Assembly (NCBI GenBank): GCA_016946835.1
Contig: JACVTC010000125.1
Span: 334,001 to 398,000, forward strand
Reading direction: 5' to 3'
DNA from: Neocallimastix lanati (nom. inval.)
Taxonomy: Eukaryota; Neocallimastigomycota; Neocallimastigomycetes; Neocallimastigales; Neocallimastigaceae
DNA: 64,000 nucleotides
A program made the position numbers and the translations under genes. Of this stretch, positions 33,742 through 42,102 are shown piece after piece. Below the pieces are notes generated by a model. The model was given only the letters and a program-made list of their open reading frames with translations. It had not been told where the DNA came from and made no database searches. The stretch's first letter is position 1; the number at the start of each line of letters is the position of its first letter.

Positions 33742-35463
33742 TTAAACTAATCCATTTAAATACATATTATTATTATTATTATTATTACATGAATTATCAT
33801 TTTTACATGAATTACAAATATCACTATTATTAAAAATACAATTTAATTCACTATCACTAATAAACTCATTCATAAAATTATCTTCTAAATCACTATCATC
33901 GGACTCGTTAATTGTTTTAACACGGCGACCTCTAACGTATTCAGCATCATCTTTTTCTTCATCGGATTCCCAGGCATACTTTCTTTTCAAAGAGGGAGTG
34001 TCATTAGGCATCTCTTCTTCCTTTATTAAGACTTCAGTAGTTACAAGTTTGTCTTTGTTTTTTCTATTATTTCTTTTCTTACCTCTTCTTTTCCACTTTC
34101 CATGGTTACAGTGAGAAGCACAATAACAAGAACCAAAGGTGATCTTTCTTGCATCATGGTAGTTCAATGGACAATGCTTTTCGATCCATGGAAGACCTAG
34201 AATTACATCAACATCAGGAATTTCTAAGACGTAAAATTTTAATACTTCGAAATGATTCCTGAAACGAAGAATGCACTTCTCCGTTTCATTGTAGACTGTA
34301 TGGATACCGTTACCCAGGCCAGTAACTTTGATAGATTTTTCAATTTTTGAAGATTCAATACCAAATGCCCGGACGAAACTAGGGTGGATAAAGTTCAAAT
34401 CAGACCCAGAGTCGATGAGAACTCTAACCGGAACTTCTTCAATATTTTTAGTTTTTAAATGAAAAGTTAGTATATTGTTTTTCTGGTTAATAAGAGAATT
34501 TTCAGCTTCAATAATCTCCCTAACCTTATGAACATTTTCATTATCCAAGATTCTTCTGATTCTTCTCAAAGTAGCGGAAGATTGGTTATTATTTTCATTC
34601 TTTTTATTAATCATCTTCAACCCTTTTGGCCTTTTTCTGTTGGGACAATTAAATTGTAAGTGACCTGGCTGTTTGCAAAGAAAACACAAGCCTTTTCTTC
34701 TTTCTTCATCATAATTTTTTGTATTTTCTATATACAGTGACTTGTGAGAGGGGAAATATCTCACATCTCTGTACCCTTGTTTGATCCTATACAAGTCAAT
34801 TTCCATGGGATCATCTCTTAGAGCAGAATGAGAAGAACTAGGCTGATTACGATTTCTAATATAGAATTCATTAATATCCTGACGTTTGGAGAGGTTTTCA
34901 ATTGCTATTACATCATTGATTAATCTATTTAAATTATTTGGATTTGGGTTAACAGTAGCGAGTTGTTGTCTAAGTTTGAAATGTAAACTCCTAATGAACA
35001 TATAAATCTTAGCAGGCTCATTGAAATCTGAGTTCTGGCTTATTCGTTGGAATTCAGTAATGTATTCCAACACTCTTCCGCAGCTTCTTTGTTTGATGTT
35101 GCATAATTTTCCATTAGCAACAATAGACTTTAAGTTTGGGTCCCCATAGTTATTTCTAAGTTCTTGAACGAAATTATCATAATTATGGAAAACTTCGTTA
35201 TTATTCCTTCGGAGGCAAGAAGCCCATTCAAGAGGTCTTCCAATGAGGTAGGACATTAGAAAACGGACTCTAGAATCATCATTTTGGAATCTGTTAGGAT
35301 TGGCTTCGATTGCAAGGTCCACTCTCGTTAAGAACCCATCTAATTCCTTCCTTCGACCAGAGAAAATTGGTGGGTCTTTAACCACTTTTAATGGAGAACC
35401 TTGGTTTTGCTCCATATTTTCTCCTAAATTTAAGTTATTAAAAATTCGTTGTAATTCTTCCAC
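33742..35463 (-). CDS. Gag-protease frame of a Ty3/gypsy element (retroelement fossil)
   Basis: This single frame of 573 codons begins MEELQRIFNNLNLGENMEQ. A capsid-like region (residues 30-190) is followed by a CX2CX4HX4C knuckle (CFLCKQPGHLQFNC, about residue 262) and a retropepsin domain with VRVLIDSGSDLNF (about 350) and VILGLPWIEKHCP (about 420). A basic stretch and an Asn-rich tail follow. The frame itself looks whole, but no reverse transcriptase, RNase H or integrase is found downstream, so the element as a whole is broken. It uses the usual D-S-G site, unlike the D-S-C of the plus-strand elements here, and is a different lineage. Confidence 0.88.
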   Translation of the reverse strand: MEELQRIFNNLNLGENMEQNQGSPLKVVKDPPIFSGRRKELDGFLTRVDLAIEANPNRFQNDDSRVRFLMSYLIGRPLEWASCLRRNNNEVFHNYDNFVQELRNNYGDPNLKSIVANGKLCNIKQRSCGRVLEYITEFQRISQNSDFNEPAKIYMFIRSLHFKLRQQLATVNPNPNNLNRLINDVIAIENLSKRQDINEFYIRNRNQPSSSHSALRDDPMEIDLYRIKQGYRDVRYFPSHKSLYIENTKNYDEERRKGLCFLCKQPGHLQFNCPNRKRPKGLKMINKKNENNNQSSATLRRIRRILDNENVHKVREIIEAENSLINQKNNILTFHLKTKNIEEVPVRVLIDSGSDLNFIHPSFVRAFGIESSKIEKSIKVTGLGNGIHTVYNETEKCILRFRNHFEVLKFYVLEIPDVDVILGLPWIEKHCPLNYHDARKITFGSCYCASHCNHGKWKRRGKKRNNRKNKDKLVTTEVLIKEEEMPNDTPSLKRKYAWESDEEKDDAEYVRGRRVKTINESDDSDLEDNFMNEFISDSELNCIFNNSDICNSCKNDNSCNNNNNNNMYLNGLV

Positions 35464-36060
35464 TTTGAGAAATATAATAAAATAATTACTTAAAACAATT
35501 TATTTTAATTATAATTATCGCAAAATCGAAACAACGCAATCCAATTGAAAGGGTGTTATTCGATATATGCTGACAAATATTATAATTAAAAAAATTTTTT
35601 TTCAATTGTTTTAAAAATAAAATTTCTCAAAGCTACCTGTTAAGTAAAAATAAAATGAAAGCCTCTTTTATCACTACACTTGAATACTACTAACCACTTC
35701 AAATAAAAAGAAGCGAATTCTTCAAGCAACTCAATTAATTATACGAAATAATTAGCCAAACTATACAAATAATTAATTAATTCCAACGGTAGATATTTCG
35801 AACAGTAGTCTCCTAAATAGTAGTTATTCTAAACAGTAGTCTCCTAAATAGTAGTTATTCTAAGCAGTAGTCTCCTAAATAGTAGTTATTCTAAGCAGTA
35901 GTCTCCTAAATAGTATTATTCTAAGCAGTAGTCTCCTAATTAGTATTTCCTTGTTCTATTATAACGTGTTTTGTTAATCCTTAGTGGGTAATTGTTATTA
36001 TAAAGAGTTTTATGTCAAAACAGATTATAATAATACAAAACACTATATTATAAAATAAAT
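35464..36060 (-). other. Leader/LTR-like region of the minus-strand Gag element
   Basis: Upstream (right) of the Gag start, moderately GC-richer sequence without coding frames contains the 31-bp repeats at 35803-35947 and a segment resembling LTR R/U5 (TTATAATAACAATTACCC on the minus strand). It probably holds the leader and part of the 5' LTR. Confidence 0.45.
35803..35947. repeat. Five tandem 31-bp repeats
   Basis: The unit CAGTAGTCTCCTAAATAGTA plus GTTATTCTAAG starts at 35803, 35834, 35865, 35896 and 35926 (period 31, 31, 31, 30). Copies are nearly identical with no spacers, so this is a minisatellite within the element leader and not a CRISPR array. Confidence 0.9.
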
Positions 36061-37085
36061 TCTTTTATTAAAAATAATTGTTTTATGAGAAATCTTTTAT
36101 TATATAGTTCTTATTATGTTATGAACTATTAAATCGTTAAAAATAACAATTACGTTCTTTCAATTAAAGAAAATTTACAATATTTATATTTTTTCTTAAT
36201 TATATTCTAATATATTAAATTAATTTAATTTACATATATTAAATTTAAATATTAATAATAATTAATTTTATAAAATAATAAAATATTTAAACTAAAACTA
36301 ATTATAGTATAATTTTTTAATTAACTATTTTTTATTATAACTATTTTTTATTATAACTATTTAAATATTTTAACTAATTTAAAATTAAACTAAAAACTAT
36401 TAATAATATTAAACTATACTATTTAAATAAATAAAAAATTTAACAATAACAGATTTGGAGAATTTTTTGTGACTAAATTATTTAGTTTCATATTTAATAA
36501 ATATAAATTTAAATAATTTAAGTTCTAATTTATAATTTTAAATTTCAATTATTAATTTAAGGAGAAGTAATTATTTAAAGTATTTAATTCATGTACGTAA
36601 ATTTGATGTATGATTTTTCGTTTACATAAATTTATTGAAATATGTTTTAATTCATAAATTAATGTAAATTACATAATTTTATTCAAGGTATCGTGGCAAA
36701 AATTTCATACATAAATTAATGTAATAACGTATTAACATAAATTTATTAAAGATATCTTTACAGCTATTTATATTATAATAAAAGGAATTTGTCAAAAAAA
36801 AAAAAAGTTTAATAATTTTCTACAATTTTTAGAATATTTTAATAAAAATTATTTACTTAAGTTGATAATATAAACAAGGTATTAATAATAATTAATAATA
36901 TTTAAAATTAAATAAAAAAAATATAATAATTATTTTATATATACAGTAATTATATATATATATTTTTTTTATTTAATTTTCTAAAAAATTTTTTTAGTCA
37001 TAATAAACGTTTGTCTTTATTATCATTTAAAAATTTATTTATTCATTTATAATTTATTTATTAATTTATTTATTTATTACATTAT
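36061..37085. other. AT-rich sequence, no gene seen
   Basis: No open frame, domain or clear element end was found. Short degenerate direct repeats containing CATAAATTAATGTAA occur near 36650-36740. Confidence 0.5.
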
Positions 37086-37089
37086 AATA

Positions 37090-37168
37090 CGCCATGTTTT
37101 CCGAAATGTACTACAACAAAATACAAATTTATGTAATAAAAATTTTCGAAATGACACACCCCCCTTAC
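37090..37168 (-). mobile_element. CATTTCG-type terminal sequence of a MULE-like/MITE element
   Basis: On the minus strand GGGGGGTGTGTCATTTCGAA (ending at 37168) is followed by a second GTACATTTCGGAAAACATGG unit. It resembles the ends at 50558 (GTGTGTGTCATTTCGC) and 53.6 kb (AGGAGCATTTCGC). The partner end was not located, so only one terminus is supported. Confidence 0.45.
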
Positions 37169-37185
37169 AGGGATCGTACATTTCA

Positions 37186-37434
37186 TAATGTGGCTTTTAA
37201 AATAAAGCCATACATTTTTAAGATATTCTATATAATCATAAATAAATATATAAATAATTATCATTTCAAAAGAAATAATAATATATTCTATTAAAAAGAA
37301 TTATAAAAAATTATTTTTATAATTGAAATTAATAAATTATATATAAAAAAAAGAATATTTATTATTTATTTAATTATTATTTATTTAATTATTAAAAAAC
37401 AAGCCACATAGAAAAATATGTCACATTGCGAAAT
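37186..37434. mobile_element. MITE of about 250 bp with CATTTC...AATGTG inverted ends
   Basis: The left end reads GTACATTTCATAATGTGGC and the right end, reverse complemented, GTGCATTTCGCAATGTGAC. The AATGTGGCTT stretch also occurs just inside the left end of the MULE at 51.5 kb, so this looks like a non-autonomous derivative of that transposon family. The interior is A/T with no gene. Confidence 0.5.
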
Positions 37435-37611
37435 GCACTAGATTCAAATTAAACACTCTAACCTAATCCAAAACTAAATCCAATTATTAAATTGATAATC
37501 AACCGTAAACCTAAAATATAATTAAACTCTTCAACAAAATTCTTCTTTTAGTAAAAATTATAATAAAAACTTATTTTAATTTAAATTTAATATAAAAGTA
37601 TCTCTATACCA

Positions 37612-37706
37612 ACTTAAAATTGAAAATCTTGTACACAATTAATCTTTACAATTAAGGTGTAATTTATCATAAAGATTAATTGTGTACAAGATTTTCAATT
37701 TTAAGT
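37612..37706. repeat. Perfect 37-bp inverted repeat with 21-base loop
   Basis: The arm ACTTAAAATTGAAAATCTTG continuing to 37648 is matched without a mismatch by 37670-37706; the loop is 37649-37669. A transcript would form a perfect 37-bp duplex, long enough to be a Dicer substrate in organisms with RNAi. It may instead be a very young fold-back element. It shares the word ATTTTAAGTA with the second hairpin 400 bases downstream. Confidence 0.9.
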
Positions 37707-38102
37707 ATTAGTCTACTTCATAGATTTTAATTATTTTGAATATATATAATTTATAGTTTTAAAATTTATATCTGATGATTTTAAAATCGTCATTGAATTA
37801 TATAACTGCAATATAAATAGTATTGGAACTATTTATTATTATTGATTAGAATAAGTAAAACTATTAATCTGTTAAGAAATCAGGATTTTTGGATAATAAT
37901 TATGTCAACTTTATTACATGATATTTATTGGATGAGGAGTGCAATTTTAAATTTATAAAAATTACATTTATTCCTTTTATACATAAATATATGTGGTTGA
38001 TATATTAATAGTGCTACAATACGTTTTAATATATTTGACAAATATTTCATATATTTTACATATCCTGAACAATTATCTTATTATAAATGTTTCTTTTAGA
38101 AA

Positions 38103-38136
38103 AAGCAATACTTTAATTTTAAGTAAAGTATTGCTT
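38103..38136. repeat. Perfect 13-bp hairpin
   Basis: AAGCAATACTTTA (38103-38115), loop ATTTTAAG, then TAAAGTATTGCTT (38124-38136). It is an exact complement and is followed by ACTTAAAATT, which can alternatively pair with the loop. Confidence 0.7.
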
Positions 38137-38214
38137 AAAAATATAGTACTTAAAATTAAAATAAATTTTTATTTCCTAATTTTAATTTTAATAAATAATA
38201 ATAAATATTCATCT

Positions 38215-38216
38215 AT

Positions 38217-38283
<67 letters not shown>

Positions 38284-38284
38284 T
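38215..38284. repeat. (TTTA)n microsatellite
   Basis: About 17 uninterrupted TTTA units. Confidence 0.95.
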
Positions 38285-38532
38285 ATAAAATAAATATTTT
38301 ATATATTAAATTTACATTTTTTAATTATGTTTATAATTGAATATATATATGAATTATAATTAATTTCTGTATTTTTACAAATAATAATTTTTTATTGATG
38401 GTAGTCATTATAATTATATTGATATATTAAAATTTATTTAATTATAGTAAATAATATATATATTTTTATTATTTTATATTATTATTATTTATTTGAATAT
38501 TTAAAAATATTACAATTATTACTATTACTATT

Positions 38533-38533
38533 A

Positions 38534-38610
<77 letters not shown>
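38533..38610. repeat. (ATT)n microsatellite
   Basis: About 26 ATT units with no interruption. Confidence 0.95.
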
Positions 38611-38612
<2 letters not shown>

Positions 38613-38712
38613 TGTGAATTTTCATCACGAACATTTTAATTTCATTATTAAGTAATAGGATTAATAATAATACTTTGGTAATGCCAGATAAAATTTTTTC
38701 CAAACGAAAAAG

Positions 38713-38985
38713 TTCAAGAAGATAATACGTTTTATATATTATTTTAATATTTTTATTTATTTATTTATTTATTATTTTTAATAATACATTTTTATATTTT
38801 TTTATTTCTGAAAAACAAGAAAAAAACACAAAACGGAAAAAATAATAAAAATTAATTAAACTCTAAAAACTATATACAAATAAAGTTGTAATTAATGAGG
38901 CTTGATGTGGCTTATTATATAAGTAATACATAATGTTAATGTTCCTATGATATTACTGATACTTAATAATTATTATATATATATA
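38713..38985 (+). repeat. Dispersed repeat, copy 1 of 2 (about 260 bp)
   Basis: It starts GAAGATAATACG and ends near ACTTAATAATT. It shares the order GAAGATAATACG, (TTTA)n, TTTTTAATAATACATTT, AATAAAGTTGTAATTAATGA and GGCTTGATGTGGC with copy 2 at 48889-49160, same orientation. The words GATGTGGC(T/G)TATTA recall MULE subterminal sequence, so it may be a degraded MITE. Copies 1 and 2 bracket the LINE cluster and the CotH gene. Confidence 0.75.
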
Positions 38986-40021
38986 TATTTTACCTTTACT
39001 TCTGTAGTATATATTACAATTATTATTAACAATTTTTTTTTTTTAATTTTATAAATGGATACAATTTCATATTATTATTAAATTTAATATAACTAAAACT
39101 ATAGTGAAAGGAGTACAGTACTAGAGAAAAGAGTAAAAATAATATATAATTATTAGAGCAAAGACAATATTATTTCAAAACACATTAGGTCACAGAATAT
39201 GCCACAAATATAATAACCTTCAATTTCTTTATCATATCCTCTACTCTATGATAAAACAATTTATTGAAATCAAATTATTAATAAATCAATTAGTAATATT
39301 AATAAACTTTTTTTATTAAGACAGTTCCAAACTTTATTAATTATTCTTCAATAATTAGTTACACTTTAGTAAAAATTCTAATAATATGAAGAATTAAAAA
39401 AAAAAAAAAAAAAATTCAAACACCTTTTTAATGATAGTTTAAAATTGTTTTTCTAACACTTCACAATATATTAAAATTAAATTAAATAATAATAAACTAT
39501 TAATTAATAAAAACATTCTTAATTAAAAAACCTAATTTTATATTAACTTTATTTTATATTAAATACCAATAATAGGTAAATAAAGTAAAAATTAATAATA
39601 ATAATAAAATAAAAATAAAACAAAAATAAATATAATTTAAAGAGATTAATTTTTTGTATTGTACCATTCAGCATATATCCCTAACCAAAAATATTAAATA
39701 ACAAAAAAAAAAAAGAAAACAAAATAAATAAATAAAAAAGAATTTATCTTTGTGATACTCAGCCTAGCACACTCATGAGTTATTAATGTTATCTTTGAAT
39801 AAATTTTTAATAATAGCTTCTATATAAAATGAAGCCAGACCATTTCTATTTCTATAATTGTACAACATTGATGCTCTTTACAAAAGTGTCTCTAAAAAAA
39901 AAAAAACTATTTAATAGAAAATTCATGATGATGTTAATAATATGAATTGAATTAGTAAGAAAAGCCACAAGATCCTCCATATATAGAATATGAGACCTAA
40001 TGAATTATATATATATATATA
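38986..40021. other. AT-rich sequence, no gene seen
   Basis: No intact frame. Short protein-like snippets on the minus strand near 39195-39290 and 39740-39990 (e.g. KEHQCCTIIEIEMVWLHF) may be remnants of older LINEs lying 3' of the cluster, but they are too short to assign. Confidence 0.3.
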
Positions 40022-40662
40022 TTTTTAGACAGGGAAGAGAATACACTTCCATCATTAACTTCTTTGTTCCCCATCATTAACTTTAATTTTTGAATATATT
40101 GAACGCCCACCAAGAAGTGCACTCAATATATAATAATAAATATTATTATCATAATCCTTTTCTGAATCTAAAGAAACATCCAAGGATTTTTGTTCAATTA
40201 TCATTGCAAACTTCAAAAAGAGATCATCTAGAAAAGGTAAAGATTTATTTCTGTAATTTTCCAATTCTTTACAGGCAAAGATTCAGTGAGAAAAGCTAGG
40301 TACACTAACACCACAACAAGGGCAGCATTTAGGGCAATCTTCTGAGACGATTTTTCTTTTAATGGAAATACTAATGTCAAATTTAAAACCACACCTAATT
40401 CGAGAAATCCAAAAGAATCTCAACTGATACTTAGGATATTGAAATGTTAAGTTTCTGATTTCTGAAATAAATCCAAAATCATTCTCCTTGTAAATAATTG
40501 CTTTTTTAGCTTTTGAGGGTTTGAAGACATCTCTTTCCCAATATTTTTTTTTTATAGCCGCAATTATCTTTCCCAATAAAACTTTTTTATTTCGCTTGTT
40601 TTCTTACCATTTAATTTCTTATCCAAAGTCTTTGATTCTTTAGTCCATGAGTAATGTGACAT
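40022..40662 (-). mobile_element. LINE 3' end A with RT C-terminal zinc knuckle
   Basis: On the minus strand the fragment ends TATTCTCTTCCCTGTCTAAA followed by a short A tail at about 40022. The protein part includes EDCPKCCPCCGVSVPSFSH and, in the same frame, IFACKELENYRNKSLPFLD, giving a CX2CX8HX4C knuckle typical of the C terminus of LINE ORF2 proteins; a stop codon lies between the His and the last Cys. Near 40525 and 40575 the frame is shifted. The copy is 5'-truncated where LINE B's tail begins (40663). Confidence 0.7.
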
Positions 40663-41052
40663 TTTTTTTTCAGACAGGGAAGAGAATACACTTCCAAAAC
40701 TTTATTAAATTTTATTTTAAAAAATACATGTAGGTGAAAAGTACATTTGAGATTAAAAATAAAAAATTTAAAAAATAAAAAAATAAAAAAGCTCGAAAAT
40801 ACTATGTATGTATTTCGGCAAGTTGTACTATGCGGGAATTTTTCCCTTCCTAACAAATAAAAAAGAAATAAAACCTAGAAGTAACATCTTTAAAATAGAT
40901 AGTGTGGTATCCACTAAACTCTCCCAGGATTCATCATTTATTGAACTACTAGGGCAAGATTCATCCTTCGTAGAAATAGATGACGATCCTGTATTATCAT
41001 TATGCCTTATCAGTTCGACGTCGACGCTCTTTGATAAGTTTGGTATTTTGCA

Positions 41053-41056
<4 letters not shown>
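40663..41056 (-). mobile_element. LINE 3' end B
   Basis: The 3' terminal sequence TATTCTCTTCCCTGTC plus A tail is the same as in A and C. On the minus strand the frame YCKIPNLSKSVDVELIRHND continues through a Ser/Asp-rich stretch to LLLGFISFLFVRKGKIPA-stop, a likely ORF2 C terminus. The last 230 bases are nearly identical to LINE C, so these are young copies. The 5' end is cut at the A tail of LINE C. Confidence 0.65.
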
Positions 41057-41088
<32 letters not shown>

Positions 41089-41408
41089 CAGGGAAGAGAA
41101 TACACTTCCAAAACTTTATTAAATTTTATTTTAAAAAATACATGTAGGTGAAAAGTACATTTGAGATTAAAAATAAAAAATTTAAAAAATAAAAAAAAAA
41201 AAAGCTCGAAAATACTATGTATGTATTTCGGCAAGTTGTACTATGCGGGAGTTTTTCCCTTCCTAACAAATAAAAAAGAAATAAAACCTAGAATTAACAT
41301 CTTTAAAATAGATGTTACTTCCATAACTCCAATAAAATCCTCTATTAATAATTTTTTGAGCTTTAGAACATCTGCTCTTATTTGAACCAAAGAGAGGACA
41401 AAAATTTT
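41057..41408 (-). mobile_element. LINE 3' end C with long poly-A tail
   Basis: A 29-base poly-T on the plus strand (41057-41085) is the A tail of a minus-strand LINE. The next 240 bases are almost identical to LINE B, then the two diverge near 41318. The 5' part reads PLFGSNKSRCSKAQKIINRG on the minus strand. The three copies lie head to tail, each inserted at the 5' end of the previous one. Confidence 0.7.
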
Positions 41409-41748
41409 ATATAATTAAAAAAAAAAAAAAAATAAAATAAAAAAAATAATAATCAATAATAATAACGAATTTCTTACATTTAATGAATAAGAAGTACAAT
41501 TTTTTTTTAAAAAAAACTTTTTCTTTTATTATTTTATTTATTTTATTTTTTGTTTATACATTTTTATTTTTATTTTTTATTTTTTTTTAAACTTTATATC
41601 TAATTAGCCTCTAGCTTTGAAATTAAATTAAAATATATTTATTTTTAAAAATAAATTAATATATATTAATTTCTAATAAATCTCTAATTTAAAGAATATA
41701 AATTAATTATAATAATTTTAATTTATTTAAATCTATCAATTATTTTTG

Positions 41749-41797
<49 letters not shown>

Positions 41798-42102
41798 CAA
41801 ATTTTATAATTAACTTGTAAATTATTTTTTTTTTGTTTGGTTTTGTTTTCTAATCATTTCTTTTTTTGTGCTTTTTTAATTTTTTAAAATTATATTATGT
41901 TTTTATAATATTTAATTTATTTTTATTCATTTCTTTTCTTTTTACATATTTTATTTATATTTCATATATTTTTTTTACTAATTTATATGAATTATAAATA
42001 AAATATGAAAAAAAAATATAAAAACATCTTAATTAAAATATTTATTATAATAAATTAAATTAATTTTGATGAAATTATACAACAAAAGGAAATTTAGATT
42101 AT
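41409..42102. other. A/T homopolymer-rich sequence, no gene seen
   Basis: Long poly-A and poly-T runs (e.g. 41756-41797) and no coding sequence. This is the 3' flank of the CotH-dockerin gene; its terminator and poly-A signals cannot be told apart from the general A/T background. Confidence 0.6.

Larger units (their letters stand above)
37435..38712. other. Gene-free stretch with hairpins and microsatellites
   Basis: This interval contains the perfect palindromes at 37612-37706 and 38103-38136, a near-palindrome GATGATTTTAAAATCGTC near 37775, the TTTA microsatellite at 38215-38284 and the ATT microsatellite at 38533-38610. No coding frame is convincing; the frame at 37993-38340 is mostly translated simple repeat. 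Confidence 0.6.

Noticed and set aside
35803-35947. CRISPR array
   Set aside because: The 31-bp units are contiguous without spacers, and the genome is eukaryotic.
37082-37294. Overlapping opposite-strand frames of 60-66 codons
   Set aside because: They cross MITE-type terminal sequence and have no protein features.
40808-41122. Plus-strand frame of 104 codons with a Ser/Asp-rich part and poly-Phe
   Set aside because: It is the antisense of LINE B and reads through the poly-T tail of LINE C; the minus strand gives the consistent LINE interpretation.
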